Assembly: GCA_014529385.2 (NCBI GenBank)
Contig: CM043950.1
Coordinates: forward strand, 79,476,343 to 79,540,342
Direction: 5' to 3'
From: Adiantum capillus-veneris
Taxonomy: Eukaryota; Streptophyta; Polypodiopsida; Polypodiales; Pteridaceae
DNA length: 64,000 nucleotides
Below are positions 33,681 through 44,131 of this stretch, in pieces (the stretch's first letter is position 1; each line of letters starts with the position of its first letter). Both the position numbers and the translations under genes were made by a program. The notes below the pieces were generated by a model. It made no database searches. It was not told where the DNA came from and saw only the letters and a list, made by a program, of their open reading frames with translations.

Positions 33681-33860
33681 ATGAAAGTAGTCACATACAA
33701 TGTGAGAGGTCTAAATGACCCCAATATGCTTCTTTATTTTCATAGATGGTTACTTCATTCTGATGTAGATGTATGTCTTGTATAAGAGTTTAGAATGCAC
33801 CCAAGGTTGGTGAGATATTCCATCTCAAGAGTTACTATTTGTTTCATGGGGGGAAATCAA
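33681..33860 (+). pseudogene. Second LINE fragment: endonuclease N-terminus
   Basis: From the ATG at 33681 the reading MKVVTYNVRGLND matches the first endonuclease motif (asparagine in NVRGLN). A stop TAA then stands where the glutamine of the QE motif is expected, followed directly by glutamate. Homology fades after about 33860. It is on the opposite strand from the LINE at 28.5-33 kb and of a different sequence type. Confidence 0.7.
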
Positions 33861-34414
33861 GTGTGTATTTATTAACAAAATACTTTGGTAATACACAGTT
33901 CAAGGTGCAAGTGTGAGAATCCATAGATAATTTTCAAATTGAGACCTTAATGTGGCTATTAGAGATTTTCAATAACAATAGAACATAAAGTAGGAGAATT
34001 TAGACCGAAGGCAATTTATTTTTCTTTAAAAGGATATATGTTAATTAGATTCGAAAGATGATAGATCATTTGCAAAATAAGACCTGTTGTTTTACATTTA
34101 TATGCGCTGGTAAAAATGCTTGCTTTATCTATGTGGTAAGTAAAAGGTATTGCTTGGATGATTGGCTTAGGGATAGCTACTCGATACTTGTTGACTAAGC
34201 TTGATTGTGTAACCCTTTGTCCCTCAAGGCTCGGCCTAAGCTTGAGGCTGATTTGTAATGTACTGGTGACTTTATAATACAATCACTTACAATTGTGAGT
34301 TTTTTTTTTAAAAAAAAAATTTAATATCTTGCTTAATCTAATTATATTATATAATATAGCTATAATAACATATATAATATAATGACTAAGTGAGTGCCAC
34401 TGACACAAGTGCAA

Positions 34415-34447
<33 letters not shown>

Positions 34448-35534
34448 TTTCTCTCTCACACACACACACACACAGTGTGTGGTGTTAAATTGCCTACATG
34501 CTTGACAGTATTTGATGCCCTTTTGTCCTTCACACAATTCTCAACCCTTTGTAAGAAGGGTTGAATTGTAAAACAACTTGCACTTGAAGAACTCAAGATG
34601 AAATTGCCCTTCAATTAAGAAGGATGCACTTTTATTGAATTCATCATTGGAAGGATTACATACCCAATTACCCTTCAAAAGTTGAATTCTTAGTTTACCT
34701 AGCCTTTGGTCCTTGTCCCAGGATCCATCATTCACAAGACCACTTTTTAAATTGGCCATCGGGTTGACCAATGCCCGATCGCTTATCCATGACCATATGA
34801 ACCTCATGACTAAATGGAGTCTTACCATATCCCGAGCAAGTTTTTTCTAGTGAACTAAAACTCTTGCAAATATCTAAATGGTATCTACCCATGTTGTGCC
34901 ATGTATGCTCTTAATATTCTGCTTACTTACATTTCATTCCATGTCTTGAACATATATTTGAGTCAATCTTTGTAAAGAGGTGCTACCAACAAGATAACAA
35001 GGATAACAAAAATTTATTTTAATAAATCGAGAATATTGTAACTCCTATTTTCTCGGATAAACTCTGTAATTAATGAGCTTCCATATTGTATCAACCAGTC
35101 ACTTCCCAGCTTTGGTAGAACTCCAGATTATTAGTTTTGACCAACCCAAAACCTTGGCTAAGGTATAAAAGCCAATTTCTGTAAGTTCTTTTATAAGTTT
35201 TTGGATAAGAAATACACAGCGTGAGCTAACAACGCTCACTCCTCTCCGTCTCGCACTTCCTACTCCCTCCCCGGTTGTCACATTCCAGTTACCTTTGTTG
35301 CATTGCAACCGCAAGTAAGAGCTCTATGCATTGAAGTAAGCAGTTCACAATATTTCGTAGCTTTTGGCATCGCCGGCCTGTGGCCTAATTTTATTATAAC
35401 TAGGAATTTACACTTTCAAATCAAAAAATAAGCATAAGCAGGGTATTGGGTCATCATTGCTAAGAATTTAGATGCATTCGGGATCGAAAACGACTATGTC
35501 AAAAATCCACTGCTGTTAACAATCGCGATTTTGG
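33861..35534. other. Intergenic, with microsatellites
   Basis: No gene is recognised. A T-run/A-run is at about 34301-34319. A compound (CT)n(CA)n tract is at 34414-34474. A TATAAAAG near 35164 in GC-richer surroundings could be LTR or promoter sequence, but nothing else supports that. Confidence 0.45.
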
Positions 35535-35642
35535 AACTTGACCTAAAGTGAGGTTTGAAACCATAAGCATGTGTGCTTACGTCATATAAACTTGACCTAA
35601 AGTGAGGTTTGAAACCATAAGCATGTGTGCTTACGTCATATA
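35535..35642. repeat. Perfect 54-bp tandem duplication
   Basis: Units 35535-35588 and 35589-35642 are identical (starting AACTTGACCTAAAGTGAGG). Fifty-four is divisible by three, so a minus-strand ORF (35494-35829) carries an exact 18-residue duplication. That ORF has no other recognisable feature. Confidence 0.95.
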
Positions 35643-36319
35643 AACTTGTCCTCGAAATTTCATTACGTTTGGATGTCATTTGATGCTGTAACGGATGTGA
35701 TTTGTTTGTCGATGAGCGATTCGGTTTTCGTGATTTCACTGTAGCTTGAGTTAGATGCAAGTTGTTAGTTGTTTTCCAAAAGATTGACAACCTCTTGTAG
35801 CCTCCATGCACTAGTCGAAACAGCTTCATCCCTTAAATTAACAATTTAATCGTGGTTCTCGCTAATATTGCAATAATATAGGATGGTGAGGTTAGACATG
35901 CGTCCCACATTTGACACCGCTGTCGGTGATCGAATAGACCTAAACTAGAAAAAAACAGGAGTATCTTGTGTAGTTGTCCTTTAAATTCCTCTAGGTTCGC
36001 CTAGAGTTCAAAACTTTCTTTTAGAAACCGCATAGCTTAAGATTGTTGTCTTTTGCTGTGTAGAGGTAGATTGAAAGTCATACTTGCTGAGTGCCTTTAG
36101 GACTGTAGGATTATAGAAATAGATTAGGATTTTGAGAATGATTGGTAGACGAGACAAGTCTTAAGATCAGTGCTCATAAAAACATAAAAGACAAGAAAAC
36201 GAGTGTTTGTGGATACTTTCCATAACCCCATTGCATGAGAATCTAGAAGTAGGGTAAGTAGGATCCGAGGTGGATTTCAGAACATTGCTCTCTCTGAAAG
36301 AATCAAGAGTGAGTTGTTA
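35643..36319. other. Intergenic, nothing recognised
   Basis: No domain-bearing ORF is seen. Confidence 0.45.
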
Positions 36320-37560
36320 TTGGAAGTTGCAGAATTTCAGGTCTACGGCTAGAAATAGCTCAAAAAGACTCGAAACCACTCAATCCGACTTGAGAGTAAG
36401 TTTAAGAGTTGTCTGAACCAGTTGGTAAGCTCAAAGACACTTCGAGGTAAAAATTTCAAGAGTTGGCCAAAACTCAGATTCTTTACCTTTTCTCGACATT
36501 TTAGGCCAAATTAAGTTTTTACTCGATTCATAGGCTTAAAATAGCTCATATAAAGACTGTCTTTGAAAAAATTACAAAAAAGTGTTCATTTCAAGCATGA
36601 AGCTAATAATCACGATTATTAACTTTCTACTCCAAATTGACCAAGGTTCATACCATTGACTCATTGCATGTGTACAAACAACTTTTGTAAAGGCCCAAGG
36701 GATTTTAATCACCAAATTGGCAAAAAACTGGGTGAAAACTAAAGTTTGTATTGACTTTTTCAATCTTGAGTGTAAATTGGAAAAAAATCGTCCAAACTTG
36801 TTGAATATTGATTCATAGGCTTATATTGATGTGATAAACATGTGTACGTGCTTAGTTGACCAAAAATTTGCAAAATTTGTTAGTTGTAAATAATTGCAAT
36901 TATTTACATCTGTCCCATTTTTCAACTTTTTTGATCAAGTCAGCATACCACTAGCTTTAACATGTTGTAATAAGCCCACAAACCAAATGTGGTAAGATTT
37001 GGATCACTCAATTGCAATTTTTGATCAAATTTGCAAAGTTAGTCTACAGACAAATAATTGATGACCATTTGACAAAAAATGGTCCAAACTTGATGAAACT
37101 TGTCTAGTGACCATAACTAGAGGTGCTTAACAGATTTGTGTCAAAGTTGGGACAAAAAGTTGCAAAAATAAGCTTGAGTAAATAGCGATTATTTACGTCT
37201 GCTTCAAAACTTGAGAAATTTGCAAGTTTGAGTGTACCACAAGGTCAAGCATATCAAGTAGGCCTCACAAATCAATTTTGATGAGATCTGGATCACAAAA
37301 GTGAGACTTAAGCCAGATTCTTGAAATTAGAGTTTGCGGCCACAAAACAGTTGATAAACTTGATCAGATTTTGTCCAAACTTGTTGAAACTTGTCCAGAG
37401 ACTTTAACAAGTTGTATACTTGCCAAACCAGTCAAAAAAGTGCACAAATTTGATAAAAGTAAATAATCATGATTATTTACTTCTGCTATCTAGAGACATC
37501 AATTTTCACTTTTGAGCTTATACAGTGTTAGACCACATAATATAAAGCCACAGGGCAATT
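36320..37560. repeat. Degenerate ~285-bp tandem array with AT-rich palindrome
   Basis: A palindromic motif of type GTAAATAATCATGATTATTTAC recurs near 36605, 36887, 37173 and 37460, that is every 282-287 bases. Other words keep the same phase, such as TCCAAACTTGTTGAA and GATTTGGATCAC. Units are strongly diverged. It may be an old satellite or the internal repeat block of a large retroelement. Confidence 0.75.
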
Positions 37561-38025
37561 TTGGGCTGAATCGGTGTCGTGGCGCTCTGCACCCATGACA
37601 AGAAAATGAGGAAAGGAATGCTAATGAAGAGTATTTTAATCCTGCATGGTTAATCAACAGTTATAAGGGCTTGCTAACAAGCCAATTTTAAGCTGAAAGT
37701 GTGTCAGATGCGGCTCTAAGGGTCAGAAGATGCCTTGGCAATGCTAAACAGTGAGTATTCTTGAAGTGATCATAGCTGGGATTTTATTAATCCAAGTTGA
37801 AGTACTCAAAATTCTCTACATGCCTATCTTTACGGCTCGTCAATCGGAGCTACGGGTAAAAAGTTATGACAGTTTTAAGTTCAGTCAATAGCAGATCCGT
37901 ACCGGATTGGGTAATTGTAGCTGAGGGGACAAAATTGGAATGAATGCATCAGGCTGAAGTGCTAAAGTATCACTCGGGGCCGGGGTCGAACTGCCCTGGT
38001 CACCCTGTTCAATCACATTTATCTG
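37561..38025. other. Intergenic, possible upstream PPR remnants
   Basis: No clear ORF is seen. The last part may belong to the PPR pseudogene that follows. Confidence 0.35.
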
Positions 38026-38275
38026 GCTTAATGCAGTGCGGTGCCGATGTGTATGCCAAATGTGGGCCGATGCAGGTGCAGTAAGTGCTTGAGGAGTATC
38101 ATGTCCAAAATGTCGTCTTTTGGAATTCATTGACTGTAGGGAATGCTGACACGGCTCCAGCAAGGAGCTAGTTTTTGTTTTCGATTGCAACAAAGACTGC
38201 TGGCGGAAGTTGTCGTGCTTGGGAATGTTGTGGCCGACATGTATGCCTAAGTGTATGCAGTGGCCGGGGCTCGAG
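38026..38275 (+). pseudogene. Pentatricopeptide-repeat (PPR, PLS-type) gene fragment
   Basis: Plus-strand reading near 38043 gives ADVYAKCG, then VLEEYHVQNVVFWNSLT. About 190 bases downstream NVVADMYA appears before a stop. These are the DMYAKCG and NVVSWNSLI signatures of plant PLS-class PPR proteins, which bind organellar RNA and often direct RNA editing. Stops and frame changes occur in every part. Only about one and a half repeats remain, so this is a captured or decayed host gene fragment. A longer opposite-strand ORF (37885-38322) is a shadow of it. Confidence 0.7.
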
Positions 38276-38934
38276 ACGTAAACAAAGTGTGATGCCCTTA
38301 TGAACGAAGGTCGGCCGCCCAAGGAGCCAAGTCAATGGCTGCCCAAGGGCCTAAGGAAGGCCGCCTAGAATATGGCCACCCAATGGGTAAAACAAGAAGG
38401 ATTTTTTTAAAAAAACCTAAGGAAAGTGTGAAGCCAAGTGGAAAAAAGGAGAGGCATGACGTGCAGGCAGGGACGGCAGTGCAGTAAGGAGAAAAGCAGG
38501 TCGCACTGGCCAAGGGAAGTGTTGGCTGAGGACGACGTAGAGAAGAGAAATGAAGAGCAGGCCTGGGTGAAGATTTTCGGCCCGGGTTCATTGAATTTGG
38601 TGCTCCTCCTCGGCTCAGTTGCCACGTCACCAAGCGGCCGTGCCCATTACTGATATCGCTAATGGGTTAGCCGAGGGTAGGAGGGTTTTTCGGCATGCAA
38701 CAAAAGAAAAGCATTGGTGATTCTTTTTTGGGAGGCTCTTAATCTAATCATCCTCATAAGCTTGAATCCCGGAAGCAAATCATCCTCGTAAGCTCGAGGC
38801 TCTTAATCCTTCACCATATAATCTCATAAGTTCTTCTCCTAAGCTATCCATCTTTCTTGAAGAAGCTTTTCGAGGCCAAGCTCCTAAGCACCATATTCCT
38901 AAGCTCGATATCCTTAAGCTAAGTTGCATTATTC
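38276..38934. other. Intergenic, nothing recognised
   Basis: Repeated CCTAAGCT and CATAAG words occur at 38750-38930. No gene is seen. Confidence 0.45.
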
Positions 38935-39010
38935 GTTATTTGGGAGACGTATAATACGCAAATAATGGGCGTATTATTCGTTTATCTAAATTATACGGCC
39001 GTATTATACG
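38935..39010. repeat. Cluster of CGTATAATACG-type short palindromes
   Basis: ACGTATAATACG, GCGTATTATTCG and CCGTATTATACGG occur within 70 bases. Transposon ends often carry such repeats, and the hAT gene lies downstream, but a right-end partner was not found. Confidence 0.55.
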
Positions 39011-39120
39011 GTGCCACATCAGCATAAACGGCCAAGCGTATAACTTCTTGGTTTTTCGATCGAAAAACTTTTCGAACGAAATTATTTTTGATCAAAAATT
39101 ATAACGATCGAATATGTTAG

Positions 39121-39129
39121 TATATATAG
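39121..39129 (+). promoter_or_regulatory. TATA box candidate upstream of the hAT gene
   Basis: TATATATAG is followed by GC-richer DNA. It lies about 1.05 kb before the hAT start codon, so a long leader or intron would be needed. Confidence 0.35.
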
Positions 39130-39329
39130 CAGCACGCGACAGGCCTCACACCATCTTTCACAGTCAGTGTTTTCCATGTGAGTACTCTGACCAAACGATC
39201 AAAAAAGTAATTTGTATAAAAATAAAACAATTTGAATTAAATAAAAATTAAAATTCAACAGAATTTAAGTTTTGTGATTCAAATTTATGAATTTGTTTTG
39301 AAAAAATTAGTAAATAGTTGAAAGTTTGT

Positions 39330-39810
39330 ATTTTGTGAAGAGTTTAATCTCTCACCTGATACAAACTGTAATTATAAGAATCACTTCTCAATGTGTTCAA
39401 TTAATTAACACTTGAAAGTGACTAATAAAAAAAAAGTAGGATATTATCGTTGTGTGTAGAGTGTACTCTCACATGAGATAATTAGTTTAAAAATATAATT
39501 ACATAAAAATGAATTTTATGTAATTTCAAGTTCGATTTTGATGTGTAGAGATTTTCTCTCACTTCAAAATGAATATAATGAAACAAAATTATATTTTTAC
39601 GTTTTGTGTAGAGCTATTCACACTGCTATGCTCTCACTAGAGTAAAAATTTAGGAAAAACATGTCCAAACATATTGATATTCTCTTATCTTTATTTGAAC
39701 TACAAAATCTACCGTACTGTGTGAGAGCATACACATGCTCGCATTGTAGATAGATAATCGCTTAAAAATCTATGGTAAAGTGTAAGAACTTTTTGTTCGC
39801 ACTTTACATA
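39330..39810. repeat. Dispersed GTGTAGAG...CTCTCAC semi-palindromes
   Basis: Variants of GTGTAGAG-N-CTCTCAC occur near 39340, 39458, 39542 and 39605, with weaker forms at 39720 and 39783, spaced 60-120 bases in otherwise AT-rich DNA. They may be subterminal binding sites of the hAT element. This is inference. Confidence 0.5.
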
Positions 39811-40173
39811 GATACGATAATTATCTAGTATTGTAAGTTATTATCGTTTTGACATTTAAAAATGTCACTTATAGCTCTTGTATGTATAACAATTTATAAT
39901 GATAATAATTTTAATACTTGATTTAATTGTAATTATTGATTATCGTAATGTGTTAAAGCTACAAGCTTGCACTTTAGATAAATCGATGCAATTTATCTGT
40001 AATCAAATGGTATTATTTTTTATTATTATATTTTTGTTCAATCATTGTTTTTAATTATTTTCATTTCGTTCAATCATTGTTAGTTAAATTAATTTAATGT
40101 TTTAATTGATTTTGATTATGAAAATGATCATTGACTTTGTTTTTACTAGCAAATTACTTTTGTGCATCATGGT

Positions 40174-40178
40174 GAAAG
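40174..40178. repeat. Copia 2 target duplication, left copy
   Basis: GAAAG, identical to 44132-44136 at the other end of the element. Confidence 0.95.
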
Positions 40179-40321
40179 TGTTGAGATGTAGAGAGAAAGA
40201 GAGAGAGACGAGACAAGAGACACACCATATACGCTCCCAAAGACTGATTTATATTGAGGACAAGATACAAATATATAGGTGAGACCAAGTTGAGTAGAGT
40301 GAGCCATATATAGCTCCAATA
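40179..40321 (-). mobile_element. Copia 2, 3' LTR
   Basis: 143 bases from TGTTGAGATG to CTCCAATA on the plus strand. It differs from the 5' LTR by T for C at two sites, one of them in the terminal dinucleotide. GA-rich at the left end. Confidence 0.95.
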
Positions 40322-40569
40322 GCCCCACTCAAACAAAGGTCTCTAGCTTTGGATGAAAAAATCCTTGGGGAGTTCAAGGGAAAAACCCAAGCCCCTATAC
40401 AATGTGAAAATATGAACCAGCGATGATGATGTGAAAGTGAATTGTGCATCTATGTACAAATATTCAAGTGACTTAGATATCACAATGTGCAAATGTGGAG
40501 TGTGCATAGTGCATGGTACCTAAAAGATTACAATGTCATATGTACAAAGCTATTACAATAGCAAAGAAG
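40322..40569 (-). other. Copia 2, 3' untranslated part and polypurine tract
   Basis: Non-coding DNA lies between the pol stop and the 3' LTR. The minus-strand GAGTGGGGC tract is next to the LTR. Confidence 0.7.
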
Positions 40570-43500
40570 CTAATCTAGAAAGAGTGAGGTCGAAGCAACT
40601 CCAAGCTTCGAGCGCAAGAGGATGAAACGTGACTCGTTGAGGCCTTTGGTCAAAATGTCTGCAATCATCTGGTCACTTGGACAGTGTTCAACCATAATGG
40701 TTCCTTTGCGTACTTCATACCTGACATAATGATAATGGACAGCAATGTGCTTTGACTTATTATGTTGAACATAGTCTTTTGCAAGACTAATAGCACTTTG
40801 GTTGTCACACCGCAAGGGTGTGGTAGAAAGAGGAGAGTGACCAATATCAACCAGCATTTGTCGAAGCCAAATCAACTCACGAGCTGCAAGTGATGCCGCA
40901 ACATATTCCGACTCAGTCTTAGAAACTGCAACACAACGTTGTTTTTTGCTGGTCCAAGAAACAAGACAACCATTTATAAAGAAGCAATTTCCACTAGTAG
41001 ATCGCATAGATAAATGTGAGCTTGCCCAGTCTGCATCTGTGTAACCCAAAAGAGAAAGAGATTGCATAGAATCCGATGTGAGTTGTCGTCGATAGACTAA
41101 ACCAACATCTGTAGTGCCTTTCAAGTATTTCAACACACGCTTTGCAGCAGACCAATGCTTAAGAGAAGGACATGCAAGATGTTGTCCAAGATAATTAGCA
41201 GCAAATAGAATATCAGGATGAGTGTTCATGCCAACAAACTGAAGACATCCAATCAAGTTAGCATAAGGTTGATTTGTGACAAGTTGACCGCCATTGTCAG
41301 AAGTGTTCTTCGTAGAGCTCGCAAGACAAGGTGTGTTGGATGAATGTGCAGATTCCATACCAAATTTTTGAATAGTATCTGCAATAAACTTTGACTGTCG
41401 AAGGAATAAAATGCCTTTTGTACGGTTCCGTTGGATTTGAATGCCAAGACACGAGTGAATCTCTCCAAGATCCACCATATCAAATGCAGAAGACAATAAC
41501 TTTTTCACTTGCTGAAGAAATCCCAAATCATTGGAAACAAGGATGGTATCATCCACATAAAGAGCAAGAATCACAAAACTGCTACCTTGGCGTTTTATGT
41601 ATAAGTTGGGGTCAGACGAACAAGAGATGAATCCTTTAGAGGTGAGAAAAAGATCAAATTTTGTATACCAGGCTCGCGAAGCTTGTTTGAGACCATATAG
41701 TGACTTATGGAATTGAGCAACAAGGTCTTCTTTACCTGGAATAACAAACCCTTCTGGTTGTTCCATATAAATTTCCTCTTCCAAGTCACCATTAAGAAAA
41801 GCAGTTCGCACATCCATTTGATGAGCTTCTAAATCAAATTGAACAGCAAATGCCAATAAAACTGGAACACTTGTAATGCGAACAACTGGTGAAAAAGTCT
41901 CTTGATAATCAACACCAGCTACTTGGGATTAACCTTTTGCAACTAAACGCACCTTGAACTTGTCAAAAAATCCATCTGCTTTTACTTTTTTCTTATACAC
42001 CCACTTACATTTAATAGCTCTACGACCAGGAGGTAATTCAGTTAGTATCCATGTACCTTTAGAGATAAGAGAATCGTACTCTGCTTCCATAGCCTCTTGC
42101 CATTGATCCTTTTGTGGTGAAGAGATAGCTTCATCATAAGTAATGGGATCTTCGGAAGTAGAAAAAGCATTATCAGCAATATCGTCATCATAAACATGAC
42201 ATGAGCCATGTTCAAAATCAATAGGCAGATCAACAAAAATATCAATATCATCATTGGCAACATTCGGAATGGATGGTTGTGAAGAGGAAAGTTGCTCTAT
42301 AGGAAGAGTTTCATCTTCTAAAAGAAATGGAAAAGCTTGAAGCAATGATTTAGTATCATCAGAATCATCCATGGACCATGAGCCTCCCATAAGCTGTTCG
42401 TTAAAAGTAGCATCACGATTCACAATTACTTTCTTGGAGGAAGGGTCATAGAATTTGTAGCCTTTGGAAGTGTCAGAATAACCAATAAAAATAACTTTAA
42501 GACCAGGAGCATCAAGCTTTGTTCGTGTTTCTTTGGGAATATGAATATAAGCAATACACCCAAAGGTTCGAAAATGAGATACAAAAGGAATGTCACTTGT
42601 CCATGCTGTGATGGGTATCTTACGAGAGGGTGCAGTAGTAGGAAGATGATTCTGAATAAATACTGCTGTCAAAGTAGCTTCAGTCCAAAAAACACGAGAT
42701 AAGCCAGAATGAATCAGCATACATCTTACAGCATTGAGAATACTGCGATTCTTTCGTTCAGCAACACCGTCCTGTTGAGGCGAATATAGAATAGTGTGTT
42801 CATGATGAATTCCACTGTCAGCACAGTAACTCACAAACTCTCGAGAAACATATTCGCCTCCATTGTCACTACGAAGCTTCTTAAGGGGACGACCAGTTTG
42901 AAGTTCCGCAGCCTTGTGGAATTGTTTGAAAACAGATAAGGCTTCAGATTTTTGTCTAAGTAGAAATACAGTTGTATACCTTGAGAAATCATCAATGAAA
43001 GTAATGAAGTAGCGATATTGTGATCTCCAAGAAGGTAAAGGTCCACATATATCAGTATGAACAAGATCCAATATGTCATGAGAATGAGTTGTATTTGAAA
43101 GAGGAAAGGGTTTGCGATTGTGTTTCCCAAGAGCACAAAATTCACAAATTCCCATATTAGGATGGGCTTTAAGATCCATGCCATGAACAAGATCACGACG
43201 TTGAAGATCAAGGAGTTTTGAGAAATCAGCATGAACAAAACGGTGATGCCATACTTTGCAATCATGATCACCTGGAGCAGTGACAACATTTGCTATAGCA
43301 TCGTTGAGAGAGAGTTCAAACAAATTACCATTTCGAGGAGCAGTGGCTATAGTCTGTCCATCTTTCTCAATTCGGCATTTGGTATGATCAAATCCAACAA
43401 ACAGACCAAGATCAACAAGTCTAGCAACTGAAAGAAGATTACGTTGAAGATCTGGTACATGTAATACTCCTCGCAAAATTCGAGTGGAAGAAGATAAGGT

Positions 43501-43675
43501 ACCAAGATATAAGTCTCCAATACCCTTTACTTGACAAGTAGTATCATCAGCAAGATAAACAACACGTTGAACTGGCAGTGGATGATAGTTGTGGAGCCAC
43601 TTAGACTGATATGTCATATTTCCTGTAGCACCAGAATCGACAATAAAAAGTGATCCATCGCGTACATGAAGTATT
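40570..43675 (-). pseudogene. Copia 2 pol: protease, integrase, reverse transcriptase, RNase H; one in-frame stop, no gag
   Basis: Reading on the minus strand, the protease motif IVDSGATGN is at about 43630. The GAG-pre-integrase domain follows (VWHHRFVHADFS...CEFCALGKH), then the integrase core with LVHTDICGP, RSDNGGEY and DGVAERKNRS. The reverse transcriptase includes KCKWVYKKK, then VRLVAKG followed by TAA at 41926-41928, then DVRTAFLNGDLEEEIYMEQPEGF, LYVDDTILVSND (YVDD) and an RNase H with DADWASS and KTESEYVAAS. All blocks share one frame, so the single stop is the only interruption over about 1,035 codons. The position of the stop normally holds tyrosine or phenylalanine, so it is not a C-to-T change. 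Readthrough cannot be excluded. Confidence 0.95.
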
Positions 43676-43974
43676 CTGTCTGGAGAAACTGAACATAGGA
43701 CGCAGCTTGTTTCTAGTACAATTTTGAGTAGAACAGCAAGAAAAATTGAGATGAAGTTCAGGGTGTCATCAACAAGAAAACGTAATCAACGATTAGATTG
43801 ATTAGAAATAAATGTCACACAAAACACTAATCATATTTTTCTTAACACAAAACAACCACAGTTAACAAGAATCAATGCTCAAAAATAAAATTTGTAGCAA
43901 TTTTTGAATCTTACATGCAAATCGCATACACATACTGTTTTGTCACCATGAATTGAATCGGTGCATGATCGTTA

Positions 43975-43988
43975 CTGCTCTGATACTA
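43975..43988 (-). other. Copia 2 primer-binding site
   Basis: Minus-strand TAGTATCAGAGCAG corresponds to the initiator-methionine site TGGTATCAGAGC with one G-to-A change. It directly touches the LTR. Confidence 0.85.
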
Positions 43989-44131
43989 TGTTGAGATGTA
44001 GAGAGAAAGAGAGAGAGACGAGACAAGAGACACACCATATACGCTCCCAAAGACTGATTCATATTGAGGACAAGATACAAATATATAGGTGAGACCAAGT
44101 TGAGTAGAGTGAGCCATATATAGCTCCAACA
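43989..44131 (-). mobile_element. Copia 2, 5' LTR
   Basis: 143 bases, TGTTGAGATG to CTCCAACA on the plus strand. Two minus-strand TATA-like words (CTATATATGG, CTATATATTTG) could serve the promoter. Confidence 0.95.

Larger units (their letters stand above)
40179..44131 (-). mobile_element. Young Ty1/copia element (copia 2), complete with two LTRs
   Basis: The 3.95-kb element is bounded by 143-bp LTRs that differ at only two positions and by a perfect 5-bp duplication GAAAG. It runs on the minus strand. The primer-binding site (TAGTATCAGAGCAG on the minus strand, 43975-43988) directly adjoins the 5' LTR. A GAGTGGGGC purine tract precedes the 3' LTR. Pol is nearly intact, but only about 310 bases separate the primer site and the protease motif, so gag is missing. 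It inserted in codon 4 of the hAT gene. Confidence 0.95.

Noticed and set aside
35160-35330. TATAAAAG with GC-rich downstream DNA as a promoter or LTR
   Set aside because: A single TATA word without start-site, primer-binding or repeat evidence.
36590-37490. CRISPR-like spaced palindromes
   Set aside because: Spacing is about 285 bases and the spacers resemble each other, so it is a eukaryotic tandem repeat.
41391-43431. Plus-strand and alternate-frame ORFs inside copia 2
   Set aside because: Shadows of the pol reading frame on the minus strand.
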